A stretch of DNA of 64,000 nucleotides from Mycolicibacterium aromaticivorans JS19b1 = JCM 16368 (GCF_000559085.1 NZ_JALN02000001.1:5332001-5396000), one strand, 5' to 3'; shown: positions 36,670 through 44,809, numbered from the stretch's first letter. Translations and numbers: made by a program. The notes: generated by a model from the sequence alone, not told the origin.

Positions 36670-37241
36670 CGGGTTGGATCATCTCGCTTCCCCCAGCACA
36701 TTCCTGGGATTGAGCGTGTCCAACACACGGGGTCAAGTCCCGAGCACTGCCACCGAAACCATCACTGTGCCGGTCAAGAACGACTCACTGGCTGGGCAAT
36801 GGGGGACGAAGGGGAGTGGCGTGGCATTCGTTTCCTTCGTGGACTCGGGTGGTTCCTATACGGAGACATTCGTTACCACAGGCAAAGTCCTTGGAACGCT
36901 AACGGAGACGCAGACTGGCAGCTACTCCGGAGACGTCAGCGGCGATACATTGGCTGCCGACACCACCTTCTACACGTCGATCGCGCCGCAGGGATACAGT
37001 TTGAAGTCCCTAACGGAGACCCTCACAGTGACTATCGATGCCAGTGGCGTTCTGAATGAGAAACAGACTGGCGAAGTCGTTTATGTCAATAGTCAAGCCT
37101 CAATCATTTCCGTCCCCTCCAATGTGAACGACTATTTCCCTATGACCAAAGTTATAGGTATTTGAAGTTTGGATCCGTGCCACCAGCGATGTCCGACGGC
37201 ACCTCCTTGGCTCGATGCTTAGAACCGGGTCGGGCTGTCCG

Positions 37242-37327
37242 GTCTCAGTGAAGTTGTCATCCGCGAGCTGCGAAATTGCCAAGTTCACTGAGACGGCGTT
37301 GGTCTCATTCGTCTCAGTGAAGTTGTC
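37242..37327. repeat. three copies of a 14-17-bp motif, possible IS end remnant
   Basis: GTCTCAGTGAAGTTGTC occurs at 37242-37258 and 37311-37327. An inverted related copy, AAGTTCACTGAGAC, is at 37281-37294. Multiple short terminal repeats of this kind are typical of IS21-type ends. No IS21 gene is present in the window. Confidence 0.6.
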
Positions 37328-37359
37328 CTTAAGTTCGTAGGTGCAGTTACTGCGTGTTG

Positions 37360-37565
37360 TTACGTTGTGCTGTGACCCGAGTGGGTCGGGTGAGGCTGTG
37401 ATTGTTGTTGCCGGCCTTTGGTGCGGCTTGAAATGACTGGCCGCCCGGCCTGCTTGGACTTCCTCGGGCTGCTGATTGAGATCTGCGATGTGATCGCTTG
37501 TTTAAGGAAACGCTGGCGGGGTTGTCCGTGTGGTTTGTGTTGGCAGACAAGCGAAAAGGATTGCG
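37360..37565 (+). ncRNA. candidate IS110 bridge-RNA region
   Basis: The leader before an IS110-type transposase encodes the structured bridge RNA in studied members such as IS621. Here hairpins can form at 37374-37387 (GACCC/GGGTC with a GAGT loop) and 37423-37444 (GCGGC/GCCGC with a large loop). No ORF of merit is present. The assignment rests on position and folding potential only. Confidence 0.3.
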
Positions 37566-38774
37566 ATGGCGACAGACCGGTTGTGGGCTGGTGTGGATGT
37601 CGGCAAGGAGCAGCATTGGGTGTGCGTGGTCGACGGCAGCGGGGCAGTGGTGCTGTCCCGCAAGCTGTCCAATGATGAGGATCCGATCCGTGCCCTGGTC
37701 GCAGAGATCGATGCTTTGGCTGATCAGGTGTGCTGGACAGTGGATCTGAGCACGGTCTATGCCGCGTTGCTGTTGACGGTGCTTGCCGATGCCGGCAAGA
37801 CGGTTCGGTACTTGGCTGGCCGCGCGGTGTGGCAGGCATCGGGGACCTACCGTGGCGGGGAAGCCAAGACCGACGCCAAAGACGCCCGGGTCATCGCCGA
37901 TCAATCTCGGATGCGCGGGCAGGATCTACCGGTATTGCATCCTGACGACGACCTGATTGCCGAACTGCGGATGTTGACCGCGCACCGCGCTGATCTGGTG
38001 GCCGATCGCACACGCACGATCAACCGGCTTCACCAACAGCTGGTCGCTCTATGTCCGGCGCTCGAACGCGTCGCCCAACTCCGCTCAGACCGAGGCTGGG
38101 TCGTGCTGCTGGCGCGCTATCAGAGGCCCAAAGCCATTCGGCAAAGCGGTGTTTCACGCCTGAGCCGGATGCTAACCGATGCAGGTGTTCGAAACGCAGC
38201 CATGATCGCCTCGGCTGCGGTGGCTGCTGCCAAGACGCAAATGGTCCGACTGCCCGGTGAAGGCGTGGCCGCCGGGCTGGTCGCCGACCTGGCGAAGGAG
38301 GTGATCGCCCTCGATGAGCGCATCAAGACCACCGACGCCGACATCGAGGACCGATTTCGCCGCCATCCGCTCGCCGAAGTGATCACCAGCATGCCCGGTA
38401 TGGGATTCCGTCTGGGCGCGGAATTCCTGGCCGCGGTCGGTGATCCCGCTTTGATCGGCTCGGCCGACCAACTGGCCGCCTGGGCCGGGCTGGCGCCGGT
38501 GTCGCGAGACTCCGGTAAACGCACCGGACGACTACACACCCCGCACCGATACAGCCGTCGGTTGCGGCGCGTGATGTACATGTCGGCGTTGACCGCAGCC
38601 CGCTGCGACCCCGACTCGCGGGCCTACTACCAGCGCAAACGACAACAAGGAAAACGGCCGATCCCGGCCACGATCTGCCTCGCTCGCCGCCGCACCAACG
38701 TGCTCTACGCACTCATCCGAGACAACCGCAGCTGGCAACCAGAATCACCCCAAATCGCGCCTACGGCAGCTTGA
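37566..38774 (+). CDS. IS110-family transposase (DEDD type)
   Basis: This 402-aa protein has an N-terminal RuvC-like DEDD domain (AGVDVGKEQHWVCVVD; TDAKDARVIAD) and a C-terminal Transposase_20 domain (ITSMPGMGFRLGAEFLAAVGD, with the conserved Ser region SADQLAAWAGLAPVSRDSG). AAAGGA precedes ATG 37566. It looks full-length. Confidence 0.94.
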   Translation: MATDRLWAGVDVGKEQHWVCVVDGSGAVVLSRKLSNDEDPIRALVAEIDALADQVCWTVDLSTVYAALLLTVLADAGKTVRYLAGRAVWQASGTYRGGEAKTDAKDARVIADQSRMRGQDLPVLHPDDDLIAELRMLTAHRADLVADRTRTINRLHQQLVALCPALERVAQLRSDRGWVVLLARYQRPKAIRQSGVSRLSRMLTDAGVRNAAMIASAAVAAAKTQMVRLPGEGVAAGLVADLAKEVIALDERIKTTDADIEDRFRRHPLAEVITSMPGMGFRLGAEFLAAVGDPALIGSADQLAAWAGLAPVSRDSGKRTGRLHTPHRYSRRLRRVMYMSALTAARCDPDSRAYYQRKRQQGKRPIPATICLARRRTNVLYALIRDNRSWQPESPQIAPTAA

Positions 38775-38900
38775 CACAGACATTGAGAGTCATTTCCGTA
38801 ATGGTGAGCGGTTGCAACGCGAGAAGGGCACCGATGCTGAGGGCGAAGTTGGTCATCGACCATGCCGCAACGCTGGTCTGATGCAGCACTGCGGCGTGGC

Positions 38901-38940
38901 ACTCTTGGACGGTGAAGCTCACTCTTGGACGGTGAAGCTG
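38901..38940. repeat. 20-bp tandem direct repeat
   Basis: ACTCTTGGACGGTGAAGCT is repeated back to back (38901-38920 and 38921-38940, last base differing). The second copy contains the GTG start of the next gene. Confidence 0.8.
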
Positions 38941-39219
38941 AGGTTCTATGTGTTTCTTTGGCCGCGCCCCGGCATGGAGCAGGCGTTGATCGCCTATGAA
39001 GATGCGGTGCTGGAGCTAGTCGGTGAGCACGAGGGGACAGTTCTTCACCGAACTCGGACAGATGGTGCTGATGGTCGGCCGTTGGAAATTCAGCTCTGCG
39101 AGTGGGCATCCCAAGAGGCAATGGATGGCTACATGACCGATCCGCGCCGGACAGCGCTTGCTGCCGATCGGGAACTAGCGATTGCGCGCACCGAAATCGT
39201 GCCGGTCGAATTCAGTTAG
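38932..39219 (+). CDS. small dimeric alpha/beta-barrel-type protein
   Basis: This protein of about 95 aa (VKLRFYVFLWPRPG, then ALIAYEDAVLELVGEH, then LEIQLCEWASQEAMDGYM) has the beta-alpha-beta pattern of dimeric alpha/beta-barrel proteins (DUF1330/ABM-like). Function is unknown. GTG 38932 starts exactly where the fold begins. The upstream 20-bp duplication may have changed its translation signals. It lies just outside the IS110 element. Confidence 0.65.
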   Translation: MKLRFYVFLWPRPGMEQALIAYEDAVLELVGEHEGTVLHRTRTDGADGRPLEIQLCEWASQEAMDGYMTDPRRTALAADRELAIARTEIVPVEFS

Positions 39220-39303
39220 GTGGGCGAGGGGGCGTTTAGCATACGAGGACCAGCATGCGTTTTCGGCCGACGTTCAGTGTGCTGGACCCTAACGCGGCTC
39301 CAG

Positions 39304-40638
39304 TTATGCCGAAGTGGTGTCATTGGCAATTAGCCCCAGCTCGCGATAGATGTCGGGGCGCACCACGGCTGCCTGGGAGTAGGTGTCGGCTAGTGGCCAG
39401 TCGTGGACCAGTCCGGTGCCGACGACCACTGAGATCGGCGAATCATCTTGGACTGCTTTCTGATACAGCAGGAGCGCATCGGGGTAAGTGACTTCATTCG
39501 TGCCCATGTAGACGGTGGTCGGTGGAAGCGCTGCCAGGATGTCGGAGTCGTAGAACAAGGGGCTGAGGATCGAATGCTGTAGATCGTCGATGCCGTCGGT
39601 CCAATGTCCGAAGTTGTCCCACGCGCTCATGTTGTGAATGTCGAAGATCGGGTCGTCGACCTTGGCGTCATCGGGATTCGACGAGGAAAAGTCAGGAGCT
39701 AGTCCCAGCAGCACCATGCTCGACGGCAGCGTCTTGTGGTCGAGGATCATTTGGCGCATCGTGGCCATCGCGATGGTGCTGCCGGCGGAATCGCCGTAGA
39801 TACTGACGTTTTGAGCACCGTACTGCTGGATCTGTGCAGAGACGAGGTCGGCCATCTCGGGGATCAGGACGTTGGCACTGCCTGCTTCGGTGGTCGCCAG
39901 CGGGTAGAGCGGGACGATGACGGTGGTGCCGGTGTTGCGCGCCATGTTGGTGTATTCCATCCAGTGCAGCAGGGTGGGCTGGTCGATGAATCCGCCGCCG
40001 TGCATGGCAATTACGGCTTTGTCGGTTTGATTGGCGGCATTCATTGTTTGAAACTCGTACACCACCCAGTTCGTGCCGTCCGCAGAGGTGTACGTCGTCT
40101 TCTGGGTGGTCAATCCGGACTTGAGGAAGAACGGCGGGCTTGAACTCTCTATCGCCTTACCGATCGCGGCGAAGATGTCCACGCCGATAACGTTCGACAC
40201 GGCGCGAAATACGTGGAGTATCCCGATGGTGATCTGATCGCTCAGGTTCGGCCCCGCGGTGTACGTCAGGGTGTTTGTAGCCGCGGCGGTAGTGGCCGTG
40301 GCCATCGCCAAGAGCGTTGGTGCGGCCGGAGCCCCACCGGTCGACGGCACCGCCGAGGCCTTGCCGGGCAACGCCGAGACCGCCACGACGCGTCGTGAAT
40401 GCGCGGTGCCCGCGACGGCGGCCGAGGCAGTGGGGGAGGCTACGGTGGTTTTGGCGGCAGCCGGCTGCGGGTGGGCGCTCGCCTGCCGCGCGCTGTGACT
40501 GGCGCTCGCCGACGAGCCCGATGAGCCCGTTGAGTCCGCCGAGGCGGCCGCGCAGCTCACTCCACCAGCCACCGCGACACCAAAGCCCAGGGCTATCGCG
40601 ACGCCGCCTGCGGCGCGAACATATGTCGAGTTATGCAC
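39304..40638 (-). CDS. exported alpha/beta hydrolase of the HSL (LipH-like) family
   Basis: This protein of about 444 aa has a signal peptide (AAGGVAIALGFGVAVAGG, cleavage near AAASA), a Ser/Ala/Thr-rich linker to about residue 120 and an HSL-type esterase domain. The oxyanion motif is AMHGGGFI and the nucleophile elbow is IYGDSAGST. The catalytic Asp is in TYPDALLLY and the His in GLVHDWPL. It probably acts on esters at the cell surface. GTG 40638 directly precedes the signal peptide. Confidence 0.85.
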   Translation of the reverse strand: MHNSTYVRAAGGVAIALGFGVAVAGGVSCAAASADSTGSSGSSASASHSARQASAHPQPAAAKTTVASPTASAAVAGTAHSRRVVAVSALPGKASAVPSTGGAPAAPTLLAMATATTAAATNTLTYTAGPNLSDQITIGILHVFRAVSNVIGVDIFAAIGKAIESSSPPFFLKSGLTTQKTTYTSADGTNWVVYEFQTMNAANQTDKAVIAMHGGGFIDQPTLLHWMEYTNMARNTGTTVIVPLYPLATTEAGSANVLIPEMADLVSAQIQQYGAQNVSIYGDSAGSTIAMATMRQMILDHKTLPSSMVLLGLAPDFSSSNPDDAKVDDPIFDIHNMSAWDNFGHWTDGIDDLQHSILSPLFYDSDILAALPPTTVYMGTNEVTYPDALLLYQKAVQDDSPISVVVGTGLVHDWPLADTYSQAAVVRPDIYRELGLIANDTTSA

Positions 40639-40835
40639 CGCCCCAACCAATCCCCAACAACCGATCTGGCCCCTTGTGACGGTAGCTAAATTACACCGGG
40701 CGGGTGCGTCGCGATGGCGCAATCTCCGGCGTCGAACATCAGGCCGGATTCGATGAGTCGAAAACTGCGTTGACGAGCCGATCGAACGGGTTACCATCCA
40801 GCCATTCGCGGATCGGTCCAAAGGAGTTGCCGGCC

Positions 40836-41178
40836 ATGTCTCGTGCCCTCGCGTCGGATCGTCGAAAAGTTCAGTCGGGCGTTGTCAGCGAAGCTGGGCT
40901 CGCGGTCACCGGGCGCCACAACACCACCCAGATACCCACTGCGACCGCCGCAGCCTCGACGGCTCCCGCAGCAGGGTTCCCCGCCACGTTCCTGGAAGCC
41001 CTTCATACCGGTGAGCAGAACTGGATCAACAGCCTCCGGAATCAACGGTGGCACCGGCGGATTAGTCGGAAATGGCGGAACGGGCGGTGCCGACGGGCAT
41101 GGTGCCGACACGAGCGTCGCCGGCGCTAACGGCACGGGCACGTTGCCAGTGGGGCAAGTCCATCTCCGATCAACCTGA
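40836..41178 (+). pseudogene. decayed PGRS-type gene fragment
   Basis: An ORF starting MSRALASDRRKVQSG at 40836 shifts frame near 41040 into GINGGTGGLVGNGGTGGADG and stops after about 45 residues of PGRS-like sequence. It is too short and broken to be a working PE_PGRS gene. Confidence 0.5.
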
Positions 41179-41460
41179 CATAATGTGGCTTATCGGCAAA
41201 ACATGGACCTGGGCCAACCCGGAGTCCGCCGGATTTCAAGATTCCAGGACTCTGGTACGTTCCCATCGCCCACACGCGCTGCGCCCACGCCCCCCGGTGC
41301 TTGTCGGGAACCTGATATCGCCGGCGATACCGGGTTCCAGGCGAACATCATCTCCACACCGTCATGCCTGACGTCCGTCCAAGCCCTGATTCGAATAGCC
41401 CTGAGGCCGGGCCCGTTTCCGAGTGGCACCCCGACTCCAACTCCAGTCCATCGAGCTCGA

Positions 41461-41482
41461 TTCGTCACTGTGACGTTTATGC
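41461..41482. promoter_or_regulatory. palindromic box, copy 1
   Basis: TTCGTCACTGTGACGTTTATG: a 15-nt near-palindrome (GTCACTGTGAC core) followed by TTATGC. Confidence 0.55.
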
Positions 41483-41706
41483 AGCGGCGGGCACACACGT
41501 CGTCGAACGTCGACTGGCCGGGACCTCGCGGCGGCCGATGCCAGCCGGCGGCCCGCCGCCAATCACTCGATTCGCGAATCGGATCTCCCGGCAACATCTT
41601 TGAACGCGCACGTCGTCGTTTGTCCCGCCAGCCGCGCCGGCCCGGCGGAGGCATCCGCGCCCCCGCGACTGTCATCCTGGTCCGAAAAGGCAATGTGCCC
41701 AACATA

Positions 41707-41729
41707 ATTCGTCACTGTGACGATTATGC
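41707..41729. promoter_or_regulatory. palindromic box, copy 2, at a promoter
   Basis: TCGTCACTGTGACGA is a perfect 15-nt palindrome. It overlaps the expected -35 position of the TAGAAT -10 box at 41741. Confidence 0.6.
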
Positions 41730-41979
41730 CTGGCGCCAGTTAGAATCCTCCCCTGTGAGATCCGCGGCTCGGAGCCAGCGCTGATGCGAGACGTGTGGCG
41801 CCGGTGTCTGACCGCAGTGTTTTTCACCGCCTGGCCCATCACCTGCCGAGCCAGCCAAGGGCCCAACACCCCACCCGATTCCGGCGTGAATTGCATGTCA
41901 GAACCAAAACGCCATGGCGAATTCGCTCGGTCTTCAGTCGGCGGTCTGTCCGTCCAGCGCACGCGACTGACAAAGGCGC

Positions 41980-42594
41980 CTAAGGCCGAAGGCTGCGCAG
42001 TGTGCTCTTCACGAATTTCTTGAGTACCACCTCGCGAGCTGCCCCGCTTTCCCGGGCGCTGATGAGAATGGCATGGAGCCCGATGAGGAAGAACGCGGCG
42101 CCGTCGTAGGCTTCGACATCGTCGTAGAGTTCGCCGCGGATACGGGCACGCTCGATCTCCGCAGCAAGCAATACGAACGTCGGGTGCCTGCTCCACTGCT
42201 CGTCCTGGGCACGGGACGGCGAGAAATACAAACTGATGACATCGCGGAACAGTGCAGCGCCCCAGCGAATCTCGAGCTCGACGACGAGCCTGATGATCTC
42301 TTCGAGGACGGCTTCCAAATCATGCCGGGCCTCCAGGAACCGACTGAGTTCCTCGCCCAGGTAGTCCTCGTCGCGGCGGATCAGCTCGAGCAGAACATGC
42401 TCTTTGGTTGGGAAGTGAAAGTAGAACGTACTTCGGGCGACTCCCGCGGCTTCGACGATGGCGTTGATGTCGGCCGAACTGGTGCCTGCTCGCTGAAACT
42501 CCACAATGGCCGCGTCGAGGACACGCGCACGCGTCCGACGACGCTGGGCTTCGCGGCTCGTCGCGGTCTCTCGCACGCCTCCATTGTGCCGCAC
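41980..42594 (-). CDS. TetR/AcrR-family regulator of the CoxIII-like membrane operon
   Basis: This 204-aa protein has the TetR helix-turn-helix RARVLDAAIVEFQRAGTSSADI, then VARSTFYFHFPTKEHVL. The C-terminal domain is of the type with IRWGAALFRDVISLYF. It is divergent from the four-gene membrane operon at 42707. The 112-bp gap carries two inverted copies of a 19-bp box, so it is the likely local repressor. The inducer is unknown. Confidence 0.92.
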   Translation of the reverse strand: MRHNGGVRETATSREAQRRRTRARVLDAAIVEFQRAGTSSADINAIVEAAGVARSTFYFHFPTKEHVLLELIRRDEDYLGEELSRFLEARHDLEAVLEEIIRLVVELEIRWGAALFRDVISLYFSPSRAQDEQWSRHPTFVLLAAEIERARIRGELYDDVEAYDGAAFFLIGLHAILISARESGAAREVVLKKFVKSTLRSLRP

Positions 42595-42600
42595 ACGTTC

Positions 42601-42619
42601 CGTTCACCGACAGATGTCA
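42601..42619. promoter_or_regulatory. putative TetR box, copy 1
   Basis: CGTTCACCGACAGATGTCA is the inverted counterpart (16 of 19 matches) of the box at 42672-42690. It lies just upstream of the TetR start. Confidence 0.6.
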
Positions 42620-42670
42620 CCCAATAAGCCGCACAACGCGAAGATTCCCCTACACGCCCGTCGAATTTCG

Positions 42671-42699
42671 TTGTCATCTGTCAGCGAACGTGCTACAAA
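42671..42699 (+). promoter_or_regulatory. promoter of the membrane operon, overlapping TetR box copy 2
   Basis: TTGTCA (42671-42676), 17 bp, then TACAAA (42694-42699), followed by 7 nt and ATG 42707: a sigma-A-like leaderless promoter. The second TetR box (42672-42690) covers the -35 and spacer. Confidence 0.65.
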
Positions 42700-42706
42700 A
42701 AGTTCA

Positions 42707-43411
42707 ATGAACACACGAGGTCAGCGCATTCTGCTGTGGACCGCGCCGCCTGCGGCAGCTCTGCTCGCTCTGGCCTACGTACTGTTCCCGGTCTTCTCCC
42801 CACCGCTGTCCCCGACCTTGTCCCCCGACGAGGTTGCGGCGTTCTTCCGGGAGAATGCGACCGGCGTGCTCGGCGTCGCGATTCTGTGCAACCTGATTGC
42901 CGGTTCCCTGATCCCGCTCTTCGCGGTGACGGCGGTCCAGATATCACGCGTCGCAACCTCCAGCGTGGTCCTGACCTACGCCTATATCATCTGCGTCGGC
43001 GTCGGGACAACAGCCTTCATCCTCGCCGACTATTGCTGGGGCATGGCGGCTTTCAGACCTGACCGCGATCCCGAACTCATCAGCTTGCTCAATGACATGG
43101 CCTGGTTCTTCTTCATCGCGCCGGTCGGCACCATCATCGTGCAGAATCTGTGCTTCGCGCTGAGCGTGTACCTCGACGAGCGACCCGATCCGGTCTTCCC
43201 CCGCTGGGCGGCGCACTTCAACGTCGCCACTGTTGCGCTACTCGCTCCGAGCGCGTTTTCGATTCTGGTCAAGACCGGTCCCCTGGCTTGGAACGGCCCG
43301 CTGTCATTCACGTTGCGGCTGCTGACTTTTGCTGCCTACATCGTGGTGATGTTCGTCGTTCTTCTGCGTGCGGTGAACCATCAAGGCGATGAGCGAGAAG
43401 CCCTCGCATGA
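42707..43411 (+). CDS. polytopic membrane protein, first of a tandem paralogous pair
   Basis: This 234-aa protein has about six helices. It shares with the next gene product a run of motifs in the same order: AFRP, a Leu-Leu-Asn/Tyr-Asp segment, FPRW/LPKW, and KTGPLAWNG near the C-terminus. A charged loop (YLDERPDPVFPRW) is probably cytoplasmic. I do not recognise a characterised family. It starts the operon from a leaderless promoter and overlaps the next gene by 4 bp. Confidence 0.82.
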   Translation: MNTRGQRILLWTAPPAAALLALAYVLFPVFSPPLSPTLSPDEVAAFFRENATGVLGVAILCNLIAGSLIPLFAVTAVQISRVATSSVVLTYAYIICVGVGTTAFILADYCWGMAAFRPDRDPELISLLNDMAWFFFIAPVGTIIVQNLCFALSVYLDERPDPVFPRWAAHFNVATVALLAPSAFSILVKTGPLAWNGPLSFTLRLLTFAAYIVVMFVVLLRAVNHQGDEREALA

Positions 43412-44199
43412 CCGGAGTGTCGACGGCTCCCCCCGCCGGGCACGCCCCGCGGCGGCCCGGGAACCGCAAGCTGGACCAATGGATCACCTTCTGGAGTGTG
43501 CCGTTCTTCTTCAACGTATTCGGGCTGGTGTTCGTGCCGCTGAGTTGGATGATGCCACCGAGATCGCCGAGCGCCCCCACGTCACAGATCGTCGCTTTCA
43601 TGCAGTCCCACAACCTGCTCATCGCGTGTGTCCTGCTGACGCTCACTTTCGGACTCGCGCCGGTGTCAAATGCGGTGTATCTCATGCAGATCAAACGGAT
43701 GTCGGTCAGCCCCGCCTTCCGCTACACGCTGATGATGGGCGCCATCACCGGCGCCATCGTCGGCATGCTGTTCCCGATGTTCTGCTTCGGCGTGGGCGCC
43801 TTTCGCCCGGGCTACAGCCCAGCCGTGCTCTCGATGCTCTACGACTTCGGCTATCTGGCGTTCATCGGATCCCTTGGCTGCTTCTGTGTCATGTGGATGG
43901 CGTTCGGGCTGGCCATCCTTCTCGACAAGAACAACGTCCTGCCGAAGTGGTTGGGCTACTACACCGTGTGGCAGTACATGACGGAGCTGATGGCTGCGCC
44001 GGTGTGGATCAACAAGTCGGGCCCGTTCGCGTGGAACGGGCTGATGACGTTCTGGTTCACCGTGGTGCTCTACGTGTCGTGGCAGATGGTTGTCTACACA
44101 TGCATCTACCGGTCGATCAAGCGACAGCCCGAGGACGAACTCGACAACGCCGACCTTCACACCGCCACAGGTGATCCGCGCGCCGGGGCGAACGCATGA
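43408..44199 (+). CDS. polytopic membrane protein, second of a tandem paralogous pair
   Basis: This 263-aa protein has about six helices after a 30-residue hydrophilic N-terminus. It has the paired motifs of the previous gene product (GAFRPG, LLDKNNVLPKW, NKSGPFAWNG). It overlaps both neighbours by 4 bp (ATGA type), so production is coupled. Function is unknown; tight linkage to CoxIII-like and Cox4-like genes suggests a joint membrane complex. Confidence 0.85.
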   Translation: MTGVSTAPPAGHAPRRPGNRKLDQWITFWSVPFFFNVFGLVFVPLSWMMPPRSPSAPTSQIVAFMQSHNLLIACVLLTLTFGLAPVSNAVYLMQIKRMSVSPAFRYTLMMGAITGAIVGMLFPMFCFGVGAFRPGYSPAVLSMLYDFGYLAFIGSLGCFCVMWMAFGLAILLDKNNVLPKWLGYYTVWQYMTELMAAPVWINKSGPFAWNGLMTFWFTVVLYVSWQMVVYTCIYRSIKRQPEDELDNADLHTATGDPRAGANA

Positions 44200-44807
44200 C
44201 CGAGGTCGCCGAAGGACGCTCCGACCACCTCGGCGACCCCAACCCGGCTCCCGACGCGCGGGGTCACATCCCCGGCGATCCGAGCATGTGGTTCTTCGTC
44301 ATTGGCGACCTGGTCATCTTCGGGATCTACTTCGTCGCCTATGTGTACTACCGCGGCCAGAACCCAGATCTTTTCCTGCAGAGCCAAGCCCGGCTCAACG
44401 TGGACATCGGCGCGATCAATACCGTTGTGCTGCTGACCAGTTCGTTGTTCGTGGTGCTCGGGACCACCGCAGCACGAGCCGGTAACTCCGCGGACGCGTT
44501 GCGCCGCTTCGCCGTCGCGGTGGGCTTGGGTGCGGTGTTCCCGATCCTGAAGATGTTCGAATGGATTCCGGAGATCACCGCCGGCATCACGCCCGGGGCC
44601 AATCTGTTCTTCATGTTCTACTTCGTGATGACCGGACTGCATCTGTGCCACGTGCTGCTCGGTCTCATCATTCTGTGTTTCGTGATCCGGAATCTGAAAA
44701 TGTCGACGACACCGAAGGTGTCGTTCGTGGAGACCGGTGCCACCTACTGGCACATGGTCGATGTCTTGTGGCTGGTCCTGTTCGCGACGTTCTACTTGAT
44801 GAGGTGA
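44196..44807 (+). CDS. cytochrome c oxidase subunit III-like (CoxC/NorE) protein
   Basis: This 203-aa protein has five helices. It carries the subunit III signature: HIPGDPSMWFFVIGDLVIFG at the start, MTGLHLCHVLLGLI, and VETGATYWHMVDVLWLVLF at the C-terminus. Subunit III normally sits on the haem-copper oxidase core, but no subunit I or II gene is nearby. It overlaps the upstream gene by 4 bp, and the Cox4-like gene starts 2 bp after its stop. Confidence 0.92.
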   Translation: MTEVAEGRSDHLGDPNPAPDARGHIPGDPSMWFFVIGDLVIFGIYFVAYVYYRGQNPDLFLQSQARLNVDIGAINTVVLLTSSLFVVLGTTAARAGNSADALRRFAVAVGLGAVFPILKMFEWIPEITAGITPGANLFFMFYFVMTGLHLCHVLLGLIILCFVIRNLKMSTTPKVSFVETGATYWHMVDVLWLVLFATFYLMR

Positions 44808-44809
44808 CG

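Larger units (their letters stand above)
35404..36741 (-). mobile_element. complete IS3-family insertion sequence, 1338 bp
   Basis: Imperfect 27-bp terminal inverted repeats lie at 35404-35430 (GGGCCTTGCCCCC...) and 36715-36741 (ending ...GGGGTCAAGTCCC), both with TGGACACG at the inner edge. A 3-bp target duplication, GAG, flanks it (35401-35403 and 36742-36744). It contains orfA and orfB on the minus strand. Length, two-ORF layout and 3-bp duplication fit IS3. Confidence 0.9.
34016..37165 (+). pseudogene. large exported repeat protein split by an IS3-family insertion
   Basis: The 5' part (34016-35403) has a basic N-terminus, a signal segment (LGAGAITLGVGAALAAS), a Ser/Thr-rich linker, a Gly/Ala-rich hydrophobic domain and a cadherin-like repeat (VFTDPNGAALTYSVTTKP to FTFTPKS). 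The frame is broken at 35404 by the IS. After removing the element and one GAG copy, ADNGQ joins directly in frame to STATETITVPVKND and runs to 37165. The restored ORF is 1809 bp (602 aa) with no stop. GGGGGG precedes ATG 34016. The split is probably recent. Its repeats resemble those of the protein at 27097-28938. Confidence 0.88.
37328..38800 (+). mobile_element. IS110-family element (ends not resolved)
   Basis: The transposase gene at 37566-38774 and its 5' leader define the element. IS110 elements lack clear inverted repeats and target duplications, so the limits given are approximate. Confidence 0.55.
41179..41979. other. about 0.8 kb with repeats but no convincing gene
   Basis: No open frame has recognisable protein content. 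Two near-identical palindromic boxes lie at 41461-41482 and 41707-41729. The second is followed by a good -10 box (TAGAAT, 41741-41746), a leaderless-type 9-codon GTG ORF (41755-41784) and an overlapping 79-codon frame (41784-42023) of unknown value. Confidence 0.45.
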
